DNA of 64,000 bases from JAOSJL01 sp963704035 (GTDB taxonomy: Bacteria > Actinomycetota > Acidimicrobiia > IMCC26256 > JAOSJL01). The notes under the pieces are model-generated. The model saw only the letters and a list, made by a program, of their open reading frames with translations. It ran no database searches and was not told the origin of the DNA. This document shows, one piece after another, positions 42,743-51,686 of this stretch; within the stretch, counting starts at the first letter, position 1, and the number at the start of each line of letters is the position of its first letter. The stretch spans positions 62,001 through 126,000 of the forward strand of contig CAVPGR010000002.1 in assembly GCA_963704035.1 (NCBI GenBank). The letters are read 5' to 3'. Made by a program: the position numbers and the translations under genes.

Positions 42743-44590
42743 ATGCCAGGGTACCCGAGCATGGGCAAGGGCGGGTATCTGCCCATCGAGGACTACGGGA
42801 TCGTCGGCGATCTCCACACCGTCGCCCTGGTGGGCAACGACGCGTCGATCGACTTCATGTCGTTCCCGCACTTCGATTCGCCCACGATCTTCGCCTCCCT
42901 GTTGGATTCCGAGCGGGGTGGGCGTTTCGGGCTCCGGCCGTGCATCGAGGGCGGGGCACGCAAGCAGCTCTACCTGCCCGACACGAACGTGCTGATGACC
43001 CGGTTCCTCGACCGTGCGGGTGTGGCCGAGGTGTCGGACTTCATGGAGCTCGGCACGCACCGCGACGACCACCCCCACCGTCTGGTCCGGCGAGCGAAGG
43101 CCGTCCGCGGTGACATCGACTTCGACATGGTGTGTGCACCGCGCTTCGACTACGGCCGTGCCGATCACACCGTCGAGGCGCACGACGGAGAGGTGCTCTT
43201 CGTTTCGAGTGGCGACGACGGCCTCGTTCTCCGTCTGCGCAGCGAGGTTCCGGTCGAGATCCGCGACGGCGCCGCCGTCGCGCGTTCGCGCTCGCCACGG
43301 GCGACCACGCGGCGTTCGTGCTCGAGAAGGTGACCCCCGGACAGGAGAGTCCTTCGGCTGCCCCGGGATACGTACCCCGCGCGTTCGTCGAGACGGTGAA
43401 CTTCTGGCGCGACTGGATCGGGCGCTGCACCTACAAGGGCCGGTGGCGCGAGACCGTGAACCGCTCGGCGCTGGCCCTCAAGCTCATGGTCTCCCAGACC
43501 TACGGGTCGCTCGTGGCAGCGCCGACGTTCGGGCTCCCCGAGGAGCTCGGTGGTGGGCGGAACTGGGACTACCGCTACACCTGGATCCGTGACGCCTCCT
43601 TCACCCTCTACTCGCTGATCCGCCTCGGCTACACCGAGGAAGCCGGGCGGTTCATGGAATGGATCGAGCACGCGCACGGCGGAACTCGAGCCCGACGGTT
43701 CGATGCAGATCATGTACGGCTACGACGGGCGCAAGACGCTCACCGAGATCGAGCTGCCCCACCTCGAGGGCTACCGCGGGTCGTCGCCGGTGCGGGTCGG
43801 CAACGGCGCGTACGACCAGCTCCAGCTCGACATCTACGGCGAGCTGATGGACTCGATCTACCTGTACAACAAGTTCGGCGCCCCGATTTCGTCGTCCCTG
43901 TGGGACAACTGCGTTCGTTTGATCGACTGGGTGACCGAGAACTGGGAACGGGAGGACGAGGGGATCTGGGAGGTGCGTGGCGGCCGCCACCACTTCCTGT
44001 TTTCACGGCTGATGTGCTGGGTGGCGGTCGATCGCGGGATCCGCCTCGCCGACCGTCGGTCGTTCCCCTACCCGTTCGAACGTTGGCGGCGCACCCGCGA
44101 CGCGATCTACCACGACATCTTCGAGAACTTCTGGAACGAAGAGCGCCAGACCTTCGTCCAGACCAAGGGCTCGACGGCCACCGACGCGGCCTATCTGCTC
44201 ATGCCACTCGTCAAGTTCATCAGCCCCCAGGATCCGCGGTGGTGGTCGACGCTCGGCGCCATCGAGGAGGATCTCGTCGACGACTCGTTGGTGTTCCGGT
44301 ACCGCCAGGAGCACGGCACCGCCGACGGCCTCGACGGCGCGGAGGGCACCTTCAATCTCGTGTCCTTCTGGTACGCCGAAGCACTGGCCCGCGCGGGTGA
44401 CGTTCCCAAGGCCCGCCTCGTCTTCGAGAAGATGCTCGGCTACGCCAACCACCTCGGCCTCTACGCCGAGGAACTCGGCCCACACGGCGAACACCTCGGC
44501 AACTTCCCGCAGGCGTTCACGCACCTCGGCCTGATCAGCGCGGCCTACGCGATCGACCGCAAACTCGACGACGCCGGGTGGGTGGCCTGA
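42743..44590 (+). CDS. Glycoside hydrolase family 15 (glucoamylase/trehalase-like), two frameshifts
   Basis: This intracellular (alpha/alpha)6-barrel enzyme of GH15 cleaves alpha-glucosidic bonds; mycobacterial relatives are trehalases. The N-terminal beta domain has YLPIEDYGIVGDLHTVALVG and SIDFMSFPHFDSPTIFASLL. The catalytic barrel has GGRNWDYRYTWIRDASFTLY, ELEPDGSMQIMYGYDGRKTL, KGSTATDAAYLLMPLVKFI and DGLDGAEGTFNLVSFWYAEA. The three pieces lie in different frames: breaks at about 43280-43285 and 43677-43682. Each side reads cleanly, so two single-base indels are likely. ATG 42743 is the preferred start; ATG 42761 also possible. Confidence 0.85.
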
Positions 44591-44599
44591 TCGCGGCGT

Positions 44600-45739
44600 T
44601 CACGCAGTGTCGTCGCCCGCCCGAGTTGCGTGGAGCCGGCGGATACCCACCACCACGACGGCGATCAACGCGAGGTTGCGCATGCCGTAACCGATCTGGG
44701 TCACGACGGCGTCGGAGTCCGGCTCGTCGAAGAGAATCTCTAGTGCTGCGGTGAACACGACCGCGACCCCGACGAGGATCTCGATCTGCTTCTCACGAGC
44801 CGCCCCCGCGATAGCGACCCAGGGAATCAACCAGATCATGAACTGCTCGGAGAACACGGTCGAGAGGACGAGGAGTGCCGCGACCGACACCGTCGCCGGC
44901 AGGCCGATGTCGACGCGCTCCCGGGCCCGCTCCCAGACCCACCACGAAAGTGCGAGCGCGGCGGCCGCCAGCGCCGGTCCGATCCACATCGGTGGCACCC
45001 CGACACGCCACGCGCCCGACTCGAAGCGTGCCGCGCCGTGACCGACGAGGAGAGTGATCTGCGCCGGGACGCTCTCGACGTGCCAACCGGTCGCGCCGCG
45101 AAACGTCAGAACCTGGCGCGGACCGTCGATGTCTCCCAGCAGTACCCAGAAGACAAGACCGAACACGCCGCCCGCGCAGAGCCAGGCGACCGCCCGCCAC
45201 CGTCGCGTGGCGACGAGCCAGGGCGCGAGGACGATCGGCCAGATCTTCACGAAGACAGACGCAGCGAGAACCAGCCCACCCGGACCGTCGCGTGACCGGG
45301 CCACGAGCGTGACTCCGAGCAGCGCCAGCAACACACTGAGAAGATCGAACTTCGTGAACACGGTGGCGAGCAGCGGTGCGGAGATCAGCAGATAGGACGC
45401 CGCTGCGCGACTGCCCCAGTTCCACAGGAGCAGTCCGGCGATTCCGAGGTCGGCGAAGAGCTGGACGACGATCAGGATGTCCAGAGTCGATCCGAAATCG
45501 CCGGTGTCGATTGTTTCGATGGCGAGAAGCGCCATCGGCGGATACTCCACCTCGGCATCCCGGTAGGGTCGGCCCTCTGACGTGGCGATCTCGTGGTACC
45601 GGCCGGCATCCGAGGTGAACTCGTAGTCGGGCGTCTTCAGACCACTGTCGCTCAGGAGCATGACCGCCGCGAGAACATGAACGGTGGCGAGAACGACGAG
45701 GAAGGCTCCCGGAACCCGCGGCTTCGTCGTCGCGCTCAC
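44600..45739 (-). CDS. GT87-like polytopic membrane mannosyltransferase candidate
   Basis: This 379-residue protein has about ten membrane segments. The extracytoplasmic loop after helix 1 has PDYEFTSDAGRYHEIATSEG and DAEVEYPPMALLAIE, the EYPP motif typical of actinobacterial GT87/DUF2029 alpha-mannosyltransferases. A late helix contains SEQFMIWLIPWVAI (Q-F-x-W-L-x-P), another hallmark. It likely extends an envelope glycan using polyprenyl-phosphate-mannose. GTG 45739 overlaps the RNase HI gene stop by 4 bp. Confidence 0.78.
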   Translation of the reverse strand: MSATTKPRVPGAFLVVLATVHVLAAVMLLSDSGLKTPDYEFTSDAGRYHEIATSEGRPYRDAEVEYPPMALLAIETIDTGDFGSTLDILIVVQLFADLGIAGLLLWNWGSRAAASYLLISAPLLATVFTKFDLLSVLLALLGVTLVARSRDGPGGLVLAASVFVKIWPIVLAPWLVATRRWRAVAWLCAGGVFGLVFWVLLGDIDGPRQVLTFRGATGWHVESVPAQITLLVGHGAARFESGAWRVGVPPMWIGPALAAAALALSWWVWERARERVDIGLPATVSVAALLVLSTVFSEQFMIWLIPWVAIAGAAREKQIEILVGVAVVFTAALEILFDEPDSDAVVTQIGYGMRNLALIAVVVVGIRRLHATRAGDDTA

Positions 45740-46785
45740 CGCGGTTCGACGATCCAGACGTCGTCGAGGGACTCCTCGAGTGTGCGCACGGTCCTGCCGA
45801 CCGCTCGGTCGGCGCGATCCCACACGACGACAGCTTCGTGGTTGTGGGCGGCGAGCCAGGCGTCACGCGCTGCAATGGCCGCACCGGCCTGCTGTTTCGA
45901 ACGCGGCGGCTTCAACGTGTGGACGACGACCTGTTCGGCATCGTCGAGCAGCTCCCGGAAGCGACGGCGCGACGCGTCGGGCCAGACGCTGTCGGGATCG
46001 GGAAAGGCGAGCACGGCGACGTAGGGGATGTCCGCCTCGGCGGCCGCTTCGGCGCCGAGCTGTTCGGCACCCAGTCCGAGACCGGTCGCCACCACGAGCT
46101 CGGCGTCGACCTGCTCCTTCGCGCGCAGGATCTCCACGAGATGCCGGCGGACGCCATCGGCGGTCTTGTTCGCGTCATAGCCACCCAGCTCGGGTGGCCG
46201 GTGGCCCGTGACCACGATGCCGTGCGTCTCGAGACGGCTTTCGACGCTGCCGGTGCTCTCACTCGGTGCCACCGTGCCTGATCGGCTCGCGGGGTCCTCT
46301 TCCAGCTCCGCGATCAGTGCGGCGCTCAGATGCTCGCCTTCCCGCGCGGCCTGGGTACGCGCGGCGTCGGTGGCGAGAGCGTCCACGGCGTCGTTCATCG
46401 GATCGCCCGAGTGACCCTTCACCCAGCGGAACGACACGTCGGGGCGCGAGCGCACGAGCTCGATCATGGGTTCCCAGAGGTCGCGGTTGGCCACGGGTTC
46501 CTTCTTCGAGTTCTTCCAGCCGCGCTTCATCCAACCTTCCCACCACCCGTCCCGGAAGCAGTGCACGACGTAGGTGGAGTCACTCACGACGTCGAGCGGC
46601 CCGTCAAGGGCGCGCAAGGCTTCGTACGCCGCGGTGATCTCCATGCGCTGGTTGGTGGTCTTGGCCGCGGGGCCGCTGGCGTAGGGGCCGTCGGGCACCG
46701 CCCAGGCCCAGCCGCCGGGACCCGGGTTCCCCAGGCAGGCGCCGTCGGTGTACACGGTCGTGGCGGGTCCCGCAGCCGTTGTCAC
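45736..46785 (-). CDS. Ribonuclease HI fused to a SLOG (YspA/YpsA-like) domain
   Basis: Residues 1-145 form a complete RNase HI with all catalytic acids: Asp14 (VYTDGACLGNPGPGGWA), Glu49 (RMEITAAYEALRAL), Asp69 (VVSDSTYV) and Asp132 (NDAVDALA), plus His125 in KGHSG. It cuts RNA in RNA/DNA hybrids. After a linker rich in Ala/Glu/Ser, residues 187-345 form a Rossmannoid SLOG domain: VVTGHRPPELGGY, VVATGLGLGAEQLGAEAAAE, VLAFPDPDSVWPD, VVWDRADRAVGRT. SLOG domains bind nucleotide or ADP-ribose-type ligands. Such a fusion suggests ligand-controlled nuclease function. The start is shared within the short divergent gap to galM-like 46814. Confidence 0.85.
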   Translation of the reverse strand: MTTAAGPATTVYTDGACLGNPGPGGWAWAVPDGPYASGPAAKTTNQRMEITAAYEALRALDGPLDVVSDSTYVVHCFRDGWWEGWMKRGWKNSKKEPVANRDLWEPMIELVRSRPDVSFRWVKGHSGDPMNDAVDALATDAARTQAAREGEHLSAALIAELEEDPASRSGTVAPSESTGSVESRLETHGIVVTGHRPPELGGYDANKTADGVRRHLVEILRAKEQVDAELVVATGLGLGAEQLGAEAAAEADIPYVAVLAFPDPDSVWPDASRRRFRELLDDAEQVVVHTLKPPRSKQQAGAAIAARDAWLAAHNHEAVVVWDRADRAVGRTVRTLEESLDDVWIVEPR

Positions 46786-46813
46786 CGCACAAGGATGGCG
46801 TACCGTCAGGCCC

Positions 46814-47746
46814 GTGACGGAACGACCCCGTGTTCACGTCGATGTCAGCCACCACGAAGCGGCCGTGACTCTCACGGCGGGCGGGCTGAGCGCCCGCTTC
46901 CTCCCGTCGGTCGGCATGCTGGGGGTGTCGCTTCGACGCGACGGCCTGGAGTACGTCGCACTGCCCGATGGCGTGGCGGGATTTCGAAGCGGGCATACGA
47001 CCGGGATCCCCCTGTTGCACCCGTGGGCGAACCGGCTCGCGGACGAGGAATACCGCGTGGGGCGGACTCGTGTAGACCTCGCCGGTCTCGACGTGCACCG
47101 CGACGGCAACGGTCTCCCGATGCACGGGACGATGGTCGGACCCCTGCGCTGGTCGGTCGTGCGAGCGGGACAGACGGGACGCCGCGCCGTTCTCGGCGCC
47201 AGGTTCGACTACGGCCCCGATGACACGGCGCGCTTCCACGCGTTCCCGTTTCCGCACCGTGTGACGATCACCGCAGCGCTCGGTCCTGACGCGCTCGAGA
47301 TCGCCACGACCGTCGAACCGACCGGCCGACGGGCCGTGCCGATTTCGTTCGGATTCCACCCGTATTTCACACTTCCCGGCGTGCCGCGCCGCGACTGGTC
47401 CGTGGAGCTCCCCTCCTGCACCCAGATCGAACTGGACGACCGCGGCATCCCGACCGGCCAGATGTCGCAGGTGCACGGCGGGGACATCGGTCTGGAGCGT
47501 CGTACCTTCGACGACCACTACCGGCTCCTCCGTGAACGGCGGTTGGCGATCAGCGGGGGCGGACGTCGGCTCGAGGTGCACATCGGGCGGGGCTACGAGT
47601 TCACGCAGGTGTACGCACCGCCGCGACACACGTTCACCGCGCTCGAGCCGATGACGGCTGCGACGAACGCTCTGGTTGCCGGAGAGCATCCGGCGGTGAG
47701 CCCGGGAGACCGGTACCGGGCCACCTTCACGGTCCTCCCGTCGTAA
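46814..47746 (+). CDS. Aldose 1-epimerase family protein
   Basis: This 310-residue galactose-mutarotase-like beta-sandwich has GIPLLHPWANRLADEEY (family PIL.PW.NR), NGLPMHGTMVG (first catalytic His), ISFGFHPYFTLPG (second His) and TALEPMTAATNAL (catalytic Glu region), all conserved. It interconverts aldose anomers or a related sugar. GTG 46814 gives MTERPRVHVDV. It is divergent from the RNase HI fusion gene. Confidence 0.88.
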   Translation: MTERPRVHVDVSHHEAAVTLTAGGLSARFLPSVGMLGVSLRRDGLEYVALPDGVAGFRSGHTTGIPLLHPWANRLADEEYRVGRTRVDLAGLDVHRDGNGLPMHGTMVGPLRWSVVRAGQTGRRAVLGARFDYGPDDTARFHAFPFPHRVTITAALGPDALEIATTVEPTGRRAVPISFGFHPYFTLPGVPRRDWSVELPSCTQIELDDRGIPTGQMSQVHGGDIGLERRTFDDHYRLLRERRLAISGGGRRLEVHIGRGYEFTQVYAPPRHTFTALEPMTAATNALVAGEHPAVSPGDRYRATFTVLPS

Positions 47747-47779
47747 CCCCGCCACGCGCTACGTGAGGGCGGGGGATAC

Positions 47780-48358
47780 TCAGCCGAACCAGGGGGGCTC
47801 GTTACCCGGCTTCCACTTGATGTTGCAGCCCATGCTCGGGTGGTGGGGTTCGGGAACCGCGTCGCCGGCCAGCACCGCGTCGATCGCTGCGTCGAGATCC
47901 TCGCCGGTCACCGGAACGTCGTTGCCGGGACGGCTCGAGTCCATCTGACCCCGGTACGCGAGCGCGCGCTCCGCGTCGTACAGGAAGAAGTCGGGGGTGC
48001 ACGCCGCCCGGTACGCCTTCGCCGTTTCCTGGGTTGCGTCGAACAGATACGGGAACCGGTAGCCGACCGTGCGTGACTCCTCAGCCATGTGCTCGGGGGA
48101 GTCGTCGGGGTGAGCGTCGACGTCGTTGCTGTTGATTCCGACCACCGCGACTCCCCGGGCCGCCCACCGCTCCGCGAGAAGCGCCAACTCCCGCCGTACG
48201 TGATGCACAAACGGGCAGTGGTTGCAGAGGAACATCACCAACAACGCCGGAGCGTCGGCGAAATCCGCGAGGGCGAACTCGTCACCTGAAGGGTCCGGAA
48301 GGCGGAAATCGGGCGCCGGGGTCCCCAGCGGAACCATCGTGGAGTCGGTTCTGACCAT
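47780..48358 (-). CDS. Thioredoxin-family/AhpC-TSA-like redox protein
   Basis: This 192-residue cytosolic thioredoxin-fold protein has the opening PLGTPAPDFRLPDPSGDEF and the active site LCNHCPFVHH (Cys45 and Cys48). HMAEESRTVGYRFPYLFD and CTPDFFLYDAERAL complete the fold. The C..HC-P-F-V motif is the signature of the widespread family annotated as thioredoxin family protein. No signal peptide is seen. The physiological partner is unknown. Confidence 0.9.
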   Translation of the reverse strand: MVRTDSTMVPLGTPAPDFRLPDPSGDEFALADFADAPALLVMFLCNHCPFVHHVRRELALLAERWAARGVAVVGINSNDVDAHPDDSPEHMAEESRTVGYRFPYLFDATQETAKAYRAACTPDFFLYDAERALAYRGQMDSSRPGNDVPVTGEDLDAAIDAVLAGDAVPEPHHPSMGCNIKWKPGNEPPWFG

Positions 48359-48399
48359 GGGTCCCTCATTCAGCGGCGTACCTACGCGACGCTATCGGC

Positions 48400-49128
48400 G
48401 TGACCGAACCCGAGGAGGAACCCGAGCAGAACACCGCACCCGCGAGGTGGGGACTCACGAGGGTGACGCCGCTCTTCAGGCCGAGCGATAGCTACGGCGT
48501 CGTGCTCGGGCTCCTCATCCTGACCTTCGTGCTCTCGATGGCCACCAGCGCCGACTGGATGCGGTCCGTCACGTCGGCTCTCACGCTCGCGACCCTCGTG
48601 ACCGCGTTGCTGACCTCGCGCGTCGAACGGCGGGTGATGGTTCTCGTCGTCGTCCTGGGGACGTGTGCGTTCGGCTTCCAGATCGCGGCCCACTTCGTCG
48701 ATGTTCCGGAGCTCCGCGGCGTCGGGACCCTGATCAATGCCGCCATGCTGGCGGTCCTCCCCGTCGTGGTCCTCGGGCGCGTATGGCGCCACGACACCGT
48801 CACGGGGGAGACGATCCTCGGTCTCCTCTGCGTGTACGTGGGTCTCGGCAGTGTCTTCGCGCTTCTGTTCATGGGTGTGGACGGCATCAGCCAGACGAGC
48901 TTCTTCAACCAGGTCAGCGACCCGACGTCGGGCGACTTCTACTACTTCAGCTTCGTGACGCTCACGACGCTCGGTTTCGGTGATCTGACGCCGGCACAGG
49001 GTTTCGGGCAGTCACTCACCGTCCTCGAGGCCCTCATGGGGCAGGTCTTCCTCGTCACGGTCGTGGCCCGGGGCGTGTCGCTGCTCGGGGGAACGACCAG
49101 CGTCGGAGGTCAGCGCACCTCCGACTGA
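48400..49128 (+). CDS. Ion-channel-domain (two-TM potassium channel-like) membrane protein
   Basis: This 242-residue protein has four N-terminal helices, then a pore module: a helix (LGLLCVYVGLGSVFALLFM), pore loop with filter TLTTLGFGDLTPAQ and a final helix (ALMGQVFLVTVVARGVSLL). The filter is T-T-L-G-F-G-D, a common bacterial variant of TVGYGD, so K+ conduction is likely. There is no cytosolic RCK domain. GTG 48400 is the start. Confidence 0.87.
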   Translation: MTEPEEEPEQNTAPARWGLTRVTPLFRPSDSYGVVLGLLILTFVLSMATSADWMRSVTSALTLATLVTALLTSRVERRVMVLVVVLGTCAFGFQIAAHFVDVPELRGVGTLINAAMLAVLPVVVLGRVWRHDTVTGETILGLLCVYVGLGSVFALLFMGVDGISQTSFFNQVSDPTSGDFYYFSFVTLTTLGFGDLTPAQGFGQSLTVLEALMGQVFLVTVVARGVSLLGGTTSVGGQRTSD

Positions 49129-49152
49129 GCGCAGGCGTAGTCCGGCCCGTCA

Positions 49153-49176
49153 GGTCGTCAGGCAGGTCGTCAGGCA
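49153..49176. repeat. Two perfect 12-bp tandem units
   Basis: GGTCGTCAGGCA occurs twice in a row. The stop codon of the small reverse ORF at 49170 lies in the second unit. Confidence 0.6.
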
Positions 49177-49265
49177 GGCCAGTAGGCGTCGTCGGCTCCC
49201 GAGTCGCTCAGCTCCTTACCCAGCGAGCTGTCGTCGTCGAACTCGTTCATTCCGACGTCGGACAC
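49170..49265 (-). CDS. Possible 31-residue acidic protein
   Basis: GTG 49265 opens a short frame reading MSDVGMNEFDDDSSLGKELS and ending in GADDAYWPA. An AGGGAG ribosome site lies 8 bases upstream, third-codon positions are mostly G/C, and the product is strongly acidic, so it looks coding rather than random. It lies between the convergent K+ channel and CLC genes, downstream of the latter. I know of no family. It could alternatively be non-coding. Confidence 0.35.
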   Translation of the reverse strand: MSDVGMNEFDDDSSLGKELSDSGADDAYWPA

Positions 49266-49361
49266 GTGCCGCGCTCCCTGTTTGCCCACCACCGGCGCAG
49301 GTGCGCCGGAAACGCCGGTCAGGCAACCGGTCGGGGCCGCCACGCCCGCGGACGCACGGGG

Positions 49362-50636
49362 CTATTGGGCCGGCTCCTCGGGTTCGTCGGAGGCGGCGAC
49401 CTGGTAGGCGCTGACCGACGAACGCCCCATCACGAGCTCGGCGGCGACCGCTGCGATCACCCCCGGGACGATGAAGCCCGGTCGACCCGTCGACTCGGCC
49501 ACGAACATGACCGCGGCGAGCGGGACGCGGTAGCCCGCGCCGAGAAAGGCGGCGACCCCGATCACGAGGAACAGCGTCGTGTCGACGGCGCCGATGATGC
49601 CACCGACTGCTCGGCCGAACAGAGCGCCGGCGACGACGAGGGGGACGAACAGTCCACCCGCACCTCCACCGGCGACCGTGGTCGACGTCGCTACGGCACG
49701 CAACATGAAGAGGGCGAGGAGCGCGCCGACGCCGCGGCTCGGATCCAGCGCCCATTCGACGGCGTCGAAACCCGGTCCGAGTGTGAGGCTCTCACCGAGC
49801 ATCGCACGACAGATGCCGAACAGGCCGGCCAGCAGCAGGCCACCCACGAGTGCCCGGAGATACGGATGAGTCCGCTGCGCCAGTGCCTTGGCTTCCCGGA
49901 TCAGTTTGGCGAATCCGCGAGCCAACAGGCCCGCGCCGACACCGACCACGATGGCGCCGCCGAGGTCGCGTAGGTCGAAGATGGCGGGCGCGCCCGTGAC
50001 CGGGAGGAGCCTGTCGGTGCCTTCGATGGAGACGAAGACGAGGTAGCCCGACGCCGCCGCCACGAGCGCCGGAAGAAGCATGCGACGCGCGAGGTCGCCC
50101 TGGTAGGGAACCTCCAACGCGAAGATCGCGCCCGTGGCGGGCGTCTTGAAGATCGCCGCCACACCTGCGGCGGCTCCCGCGACCATCAGCAGCTTGGGAT
50201 GGTCGAACGTGAACAGCCGTGCGAAGCGTCGTTGGAACTGCGAGCCGATGCCGGCTCCGATGTAGATCGATGGACCCTCGAGACCCATCGCGCCCCCGGA
50301 GCCCAGAGTGGCCACGGACGCGGCCAGGCGTCCGAGAAGTGGTCGGTGATCCAGGTCCTTGTTGGGATCGTGGAAGCTGCGGATGTAGGCGTCGGCCGTC
50401 TCGGTAGAGCGTCCCCCCACCCACTGCACGATCGCCGCGGCGACGAGTAGGCCGACGAGTGGCATGAATGCCGCGACCCACAGGGGCGCCTCGAGAACGG
50501 CGTGGAGCATGAGTTCGACGACGAGCTCGTCGTAGAATGCCACGACGAGGCCGGTGATGGCCCCGACAGCCGCGGCGAGGAAGACGGACTGGCGGTACTG
50601 GCGGCCGATGGCCTTGATCTGATCGCCGCGTCTCAC
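49362..50636 (-). CDS. CLC-family chloride channel/transporter
   Basis: This 424-residue protein has the CLC core and no CBS domains. Anion-site motifs: GSGGAMGLEGPSIYIGAGIG, with the gating Glu120 of GxEGP and Ser113, and GGGAGGLFVPLVVAGALFGR (GxFxP motif). IFKTPATGAIFALEVPY matches the conserved P..G..FalE region. It may exchange Cl-/H+ or pass anions. The start GTG 50636 lies inside an 11-bp triplicated repeat, so the exact start is uncertain. Confidence 0.92.
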   Translation of the reverse strand: MRRGDQIKAIGRQYRQSVFLAAAVGAITGLVVAFYDELVVELMLHAVLEAPLWVAAFMPLVGLLVAAAIVQWVGGRSTETADAYIRSFHDPNKDLDHRPLLGRLAASVATLGSGGAMGLEGPSIYIGAGIGSQFQRRFARLFTFDHPKLLMVAGAAAGVAAIFKTPATGAIFALEVPYQGDLARRMLLPALVAAASGYLVFVSIEGTDRLLPVTGAPAIFDLRDLGGAIVVGVGAGLLARGFAKLIREAKALAQRTHPYLRALVGGLLLAGLFGICRAMLGESLTLGPGFDAVEWALDPSRGVGALLALFMLRAVATSTTVAGGGAGGLFVPLVVAGALFGRAVGGIIGAVDTTLFLVIGVAAFLGAGYRVPLAAVMFVAESTGRPGFIVPGVIAAVAAELVMGRSSVSAYQVAASDEPEEPAQ

Positions 50637-50662
50637 GGCCGTCTCACGGTCGTCTCACGGCC
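50630..50662. repeat. Three 11-bp tandem units at the CLC gene start
   Basis: GTCTCACGGCC, GTCTCACGGTC and GTCTCACGGCC follow each other exactly. Read on the minus strand, each unit offers a GTGAGAC, giving competing GTG start codons in different frames in front of the CLC gene. Confidence 0.75.
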
Positions 50663-50787
50663 GACGTGCGTCGCGCTGCGTCGAGGATCGGAATCAGGCC
50701 GCGTCGCCACACCCGTGAGAGTGACACATAGGCCCCGGGATCGGGCGATTCCTCTTGCCTCGTCTCGGGTAGCGCAGGATACCTGCG

Positions 50788-51144
50788 CTACTTGTCCTCG
50801 TCTCGGGTCTCTGCCGTCGTCGGCGGTGGGGGAGCGAGTGCGTTCTGGAGATCGGCGAGTCGGGTGGGCGCGACCTGGTACCAGACCCACGTGCCGCGCC
50901 GCTCCCGTTCGAGCAGTCCCGCTTCGTGGAGAACCTTGAGGTGGTGACTCACCGTGGGCTGCGAGCGCCCCACCACGTCCACCAACTCGCAGGCGCAGGC
51001 CTCGCCGTTCGGCCGTGCCGCCACGTGGCTCAGCAGCCGCAACCGCACCGGGTCCGCCAGGGCGTGCATCGCTGCCGCCAGATCGGTGGCTTCCGCCTCG
51101 GACAACGGGGCGTCGCACACGGGTGCGCAACAGGAATTCGTCAT
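50788..51144 (-). CDS. arsR: ArsR-family metalloid-responsive repressor
   Basis: This 118-residue winged-helix repressor has the recognition helix in GRSQPTVSHHLKVLHEAGLL. Sensor cysteines: Cys5, Cys6 and Cys10 at the N-terminus (TNSCCAPVC) and Cys50/Cys52 in GEACACELVD. The CxC next to the DNA-binding domain plus N-terminal Cys pair is the kind of As(III)-binding arrangement known from actinobacterial ArsR proteins. It is divergent from the arsI-like gene, and both promoters overlap at 51151-51200. Confidence 0.93.
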   Translation of the reverse strand: MTNSCCAPVCDAPLSEAEATDLAAAMHALADPVRLRLLSHVAARPNGEACACELVDVVGRSQPTVSHHLKVLHEAGLLERERRGTWVWYQVAPTRLADLQNALAPPPPTTAETRDEDK

Positions 51145-51205
51145 ACAAAGATATTGACATCGATCGATATAATGTGCAAGTATCGACGAACATCGATATG
51201 TAGGC
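51145..51205. promoter_or_regulatory. Overlapping divergent arsR/arsI promoters and ArsR operator
   Basis: This AT-rich island contains the palindrome ATCGATCGAT at 51159-51168 and another CATCGATATG at 51191-51200. For arsR (minus): -35 TTGCAC (51174-51179) and -10 CAATAT (51151-51156), spacing 17. For arsI (plus): -35 TTGACA (51154-51159) and -10 AAGTAT (51178-51183), spacing 18. One repressor dimer at the ATCGAT sites would block both. Confidence 0.65.
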
Positions 51206-51248
51206 GGTCGGTCAGACCGCCGATCGCACGGACAGAGAGGACACCGTC

Positions 51249-51686
51249 ATGGCCCGGGTACAGCTCGCACTCAATGTTTCCGATCTCGATGTCGCCGTCG
51301 ACTTCTACCGTCGCCTGTTCGACACGGAGCCGGCGAAGCGGCACGACGGATACGCCAACTTCGCCATCGACAGCCCACCCCTGAAGCTGGTGCTCTTCGA
51401 GGGCAGTGGGGAGCCGGGAACCCTCAATCACCTCGGGGTGGAGGTCGAGACGAGCGCGGAGGTCACCGCCGCTGCGAGTCGTCTGGAGGAAGACGGTCTC
51501 GACGCGAGCGATCCCGCGCGGGGGACCTGTTGCTTCGCGACCCAGGACAAGACATGGGTCACCGGGCCCGACGACACCCCCTGGGAGTTCTACACGGTCC
51601 TTTCGGACTCACCGACACCCGCCGTCGGCGACGGTGGATGCTGCAGCGCTCCCGTCGCAAGCGCCGAGGTCAGCGCGGCGCGGTGA
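51249..51686 (+). CDS. arsI: ArsI/CadI-family glyoxalase-fold metalloid resistance protein
   Basis: This 145-residue vicinal-oxygen-chelate protein has VQLALNVSDLDVAVDFYRRLF at the N-terminus, metal ligands His61 (LNHLGVEVE) and Glu113 (PWEFYTV), and the vicinal cysteine pair Cys94-Cys95 in RGTCCFATQDK. A second Cys pair is at 131-132. The CC pair is the As(III)-binding site of C-As lyases (ArsI), which demethylate trivalent organoarsenicals. The cadmium-induced CadI is a close relative, so substrate is inferred. No arsenite pump is encoded nearby. Confidence 0.88.
   Translation: MARVQLALNVSDLDVAVDFYRRLFDTEPAKRHDGYANFAIDSPPLKLVLFEGSGEPGTLNHLGVEVETSAEVTAAASRLEEDGLDASDPARGTCCFATQDKTWVTGPDDTPWEFYTVLSDSPTPAVGDGGCCSAPVASAEVSAAR

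Noticed and set aside
51154..51174. TTGACA followed by TATAAT read as one promoter
   Set aside because: The spacing is only 8 bases; the overlapping 17- and 18-base spaced pairs described for arsR and arsI are more sensible.
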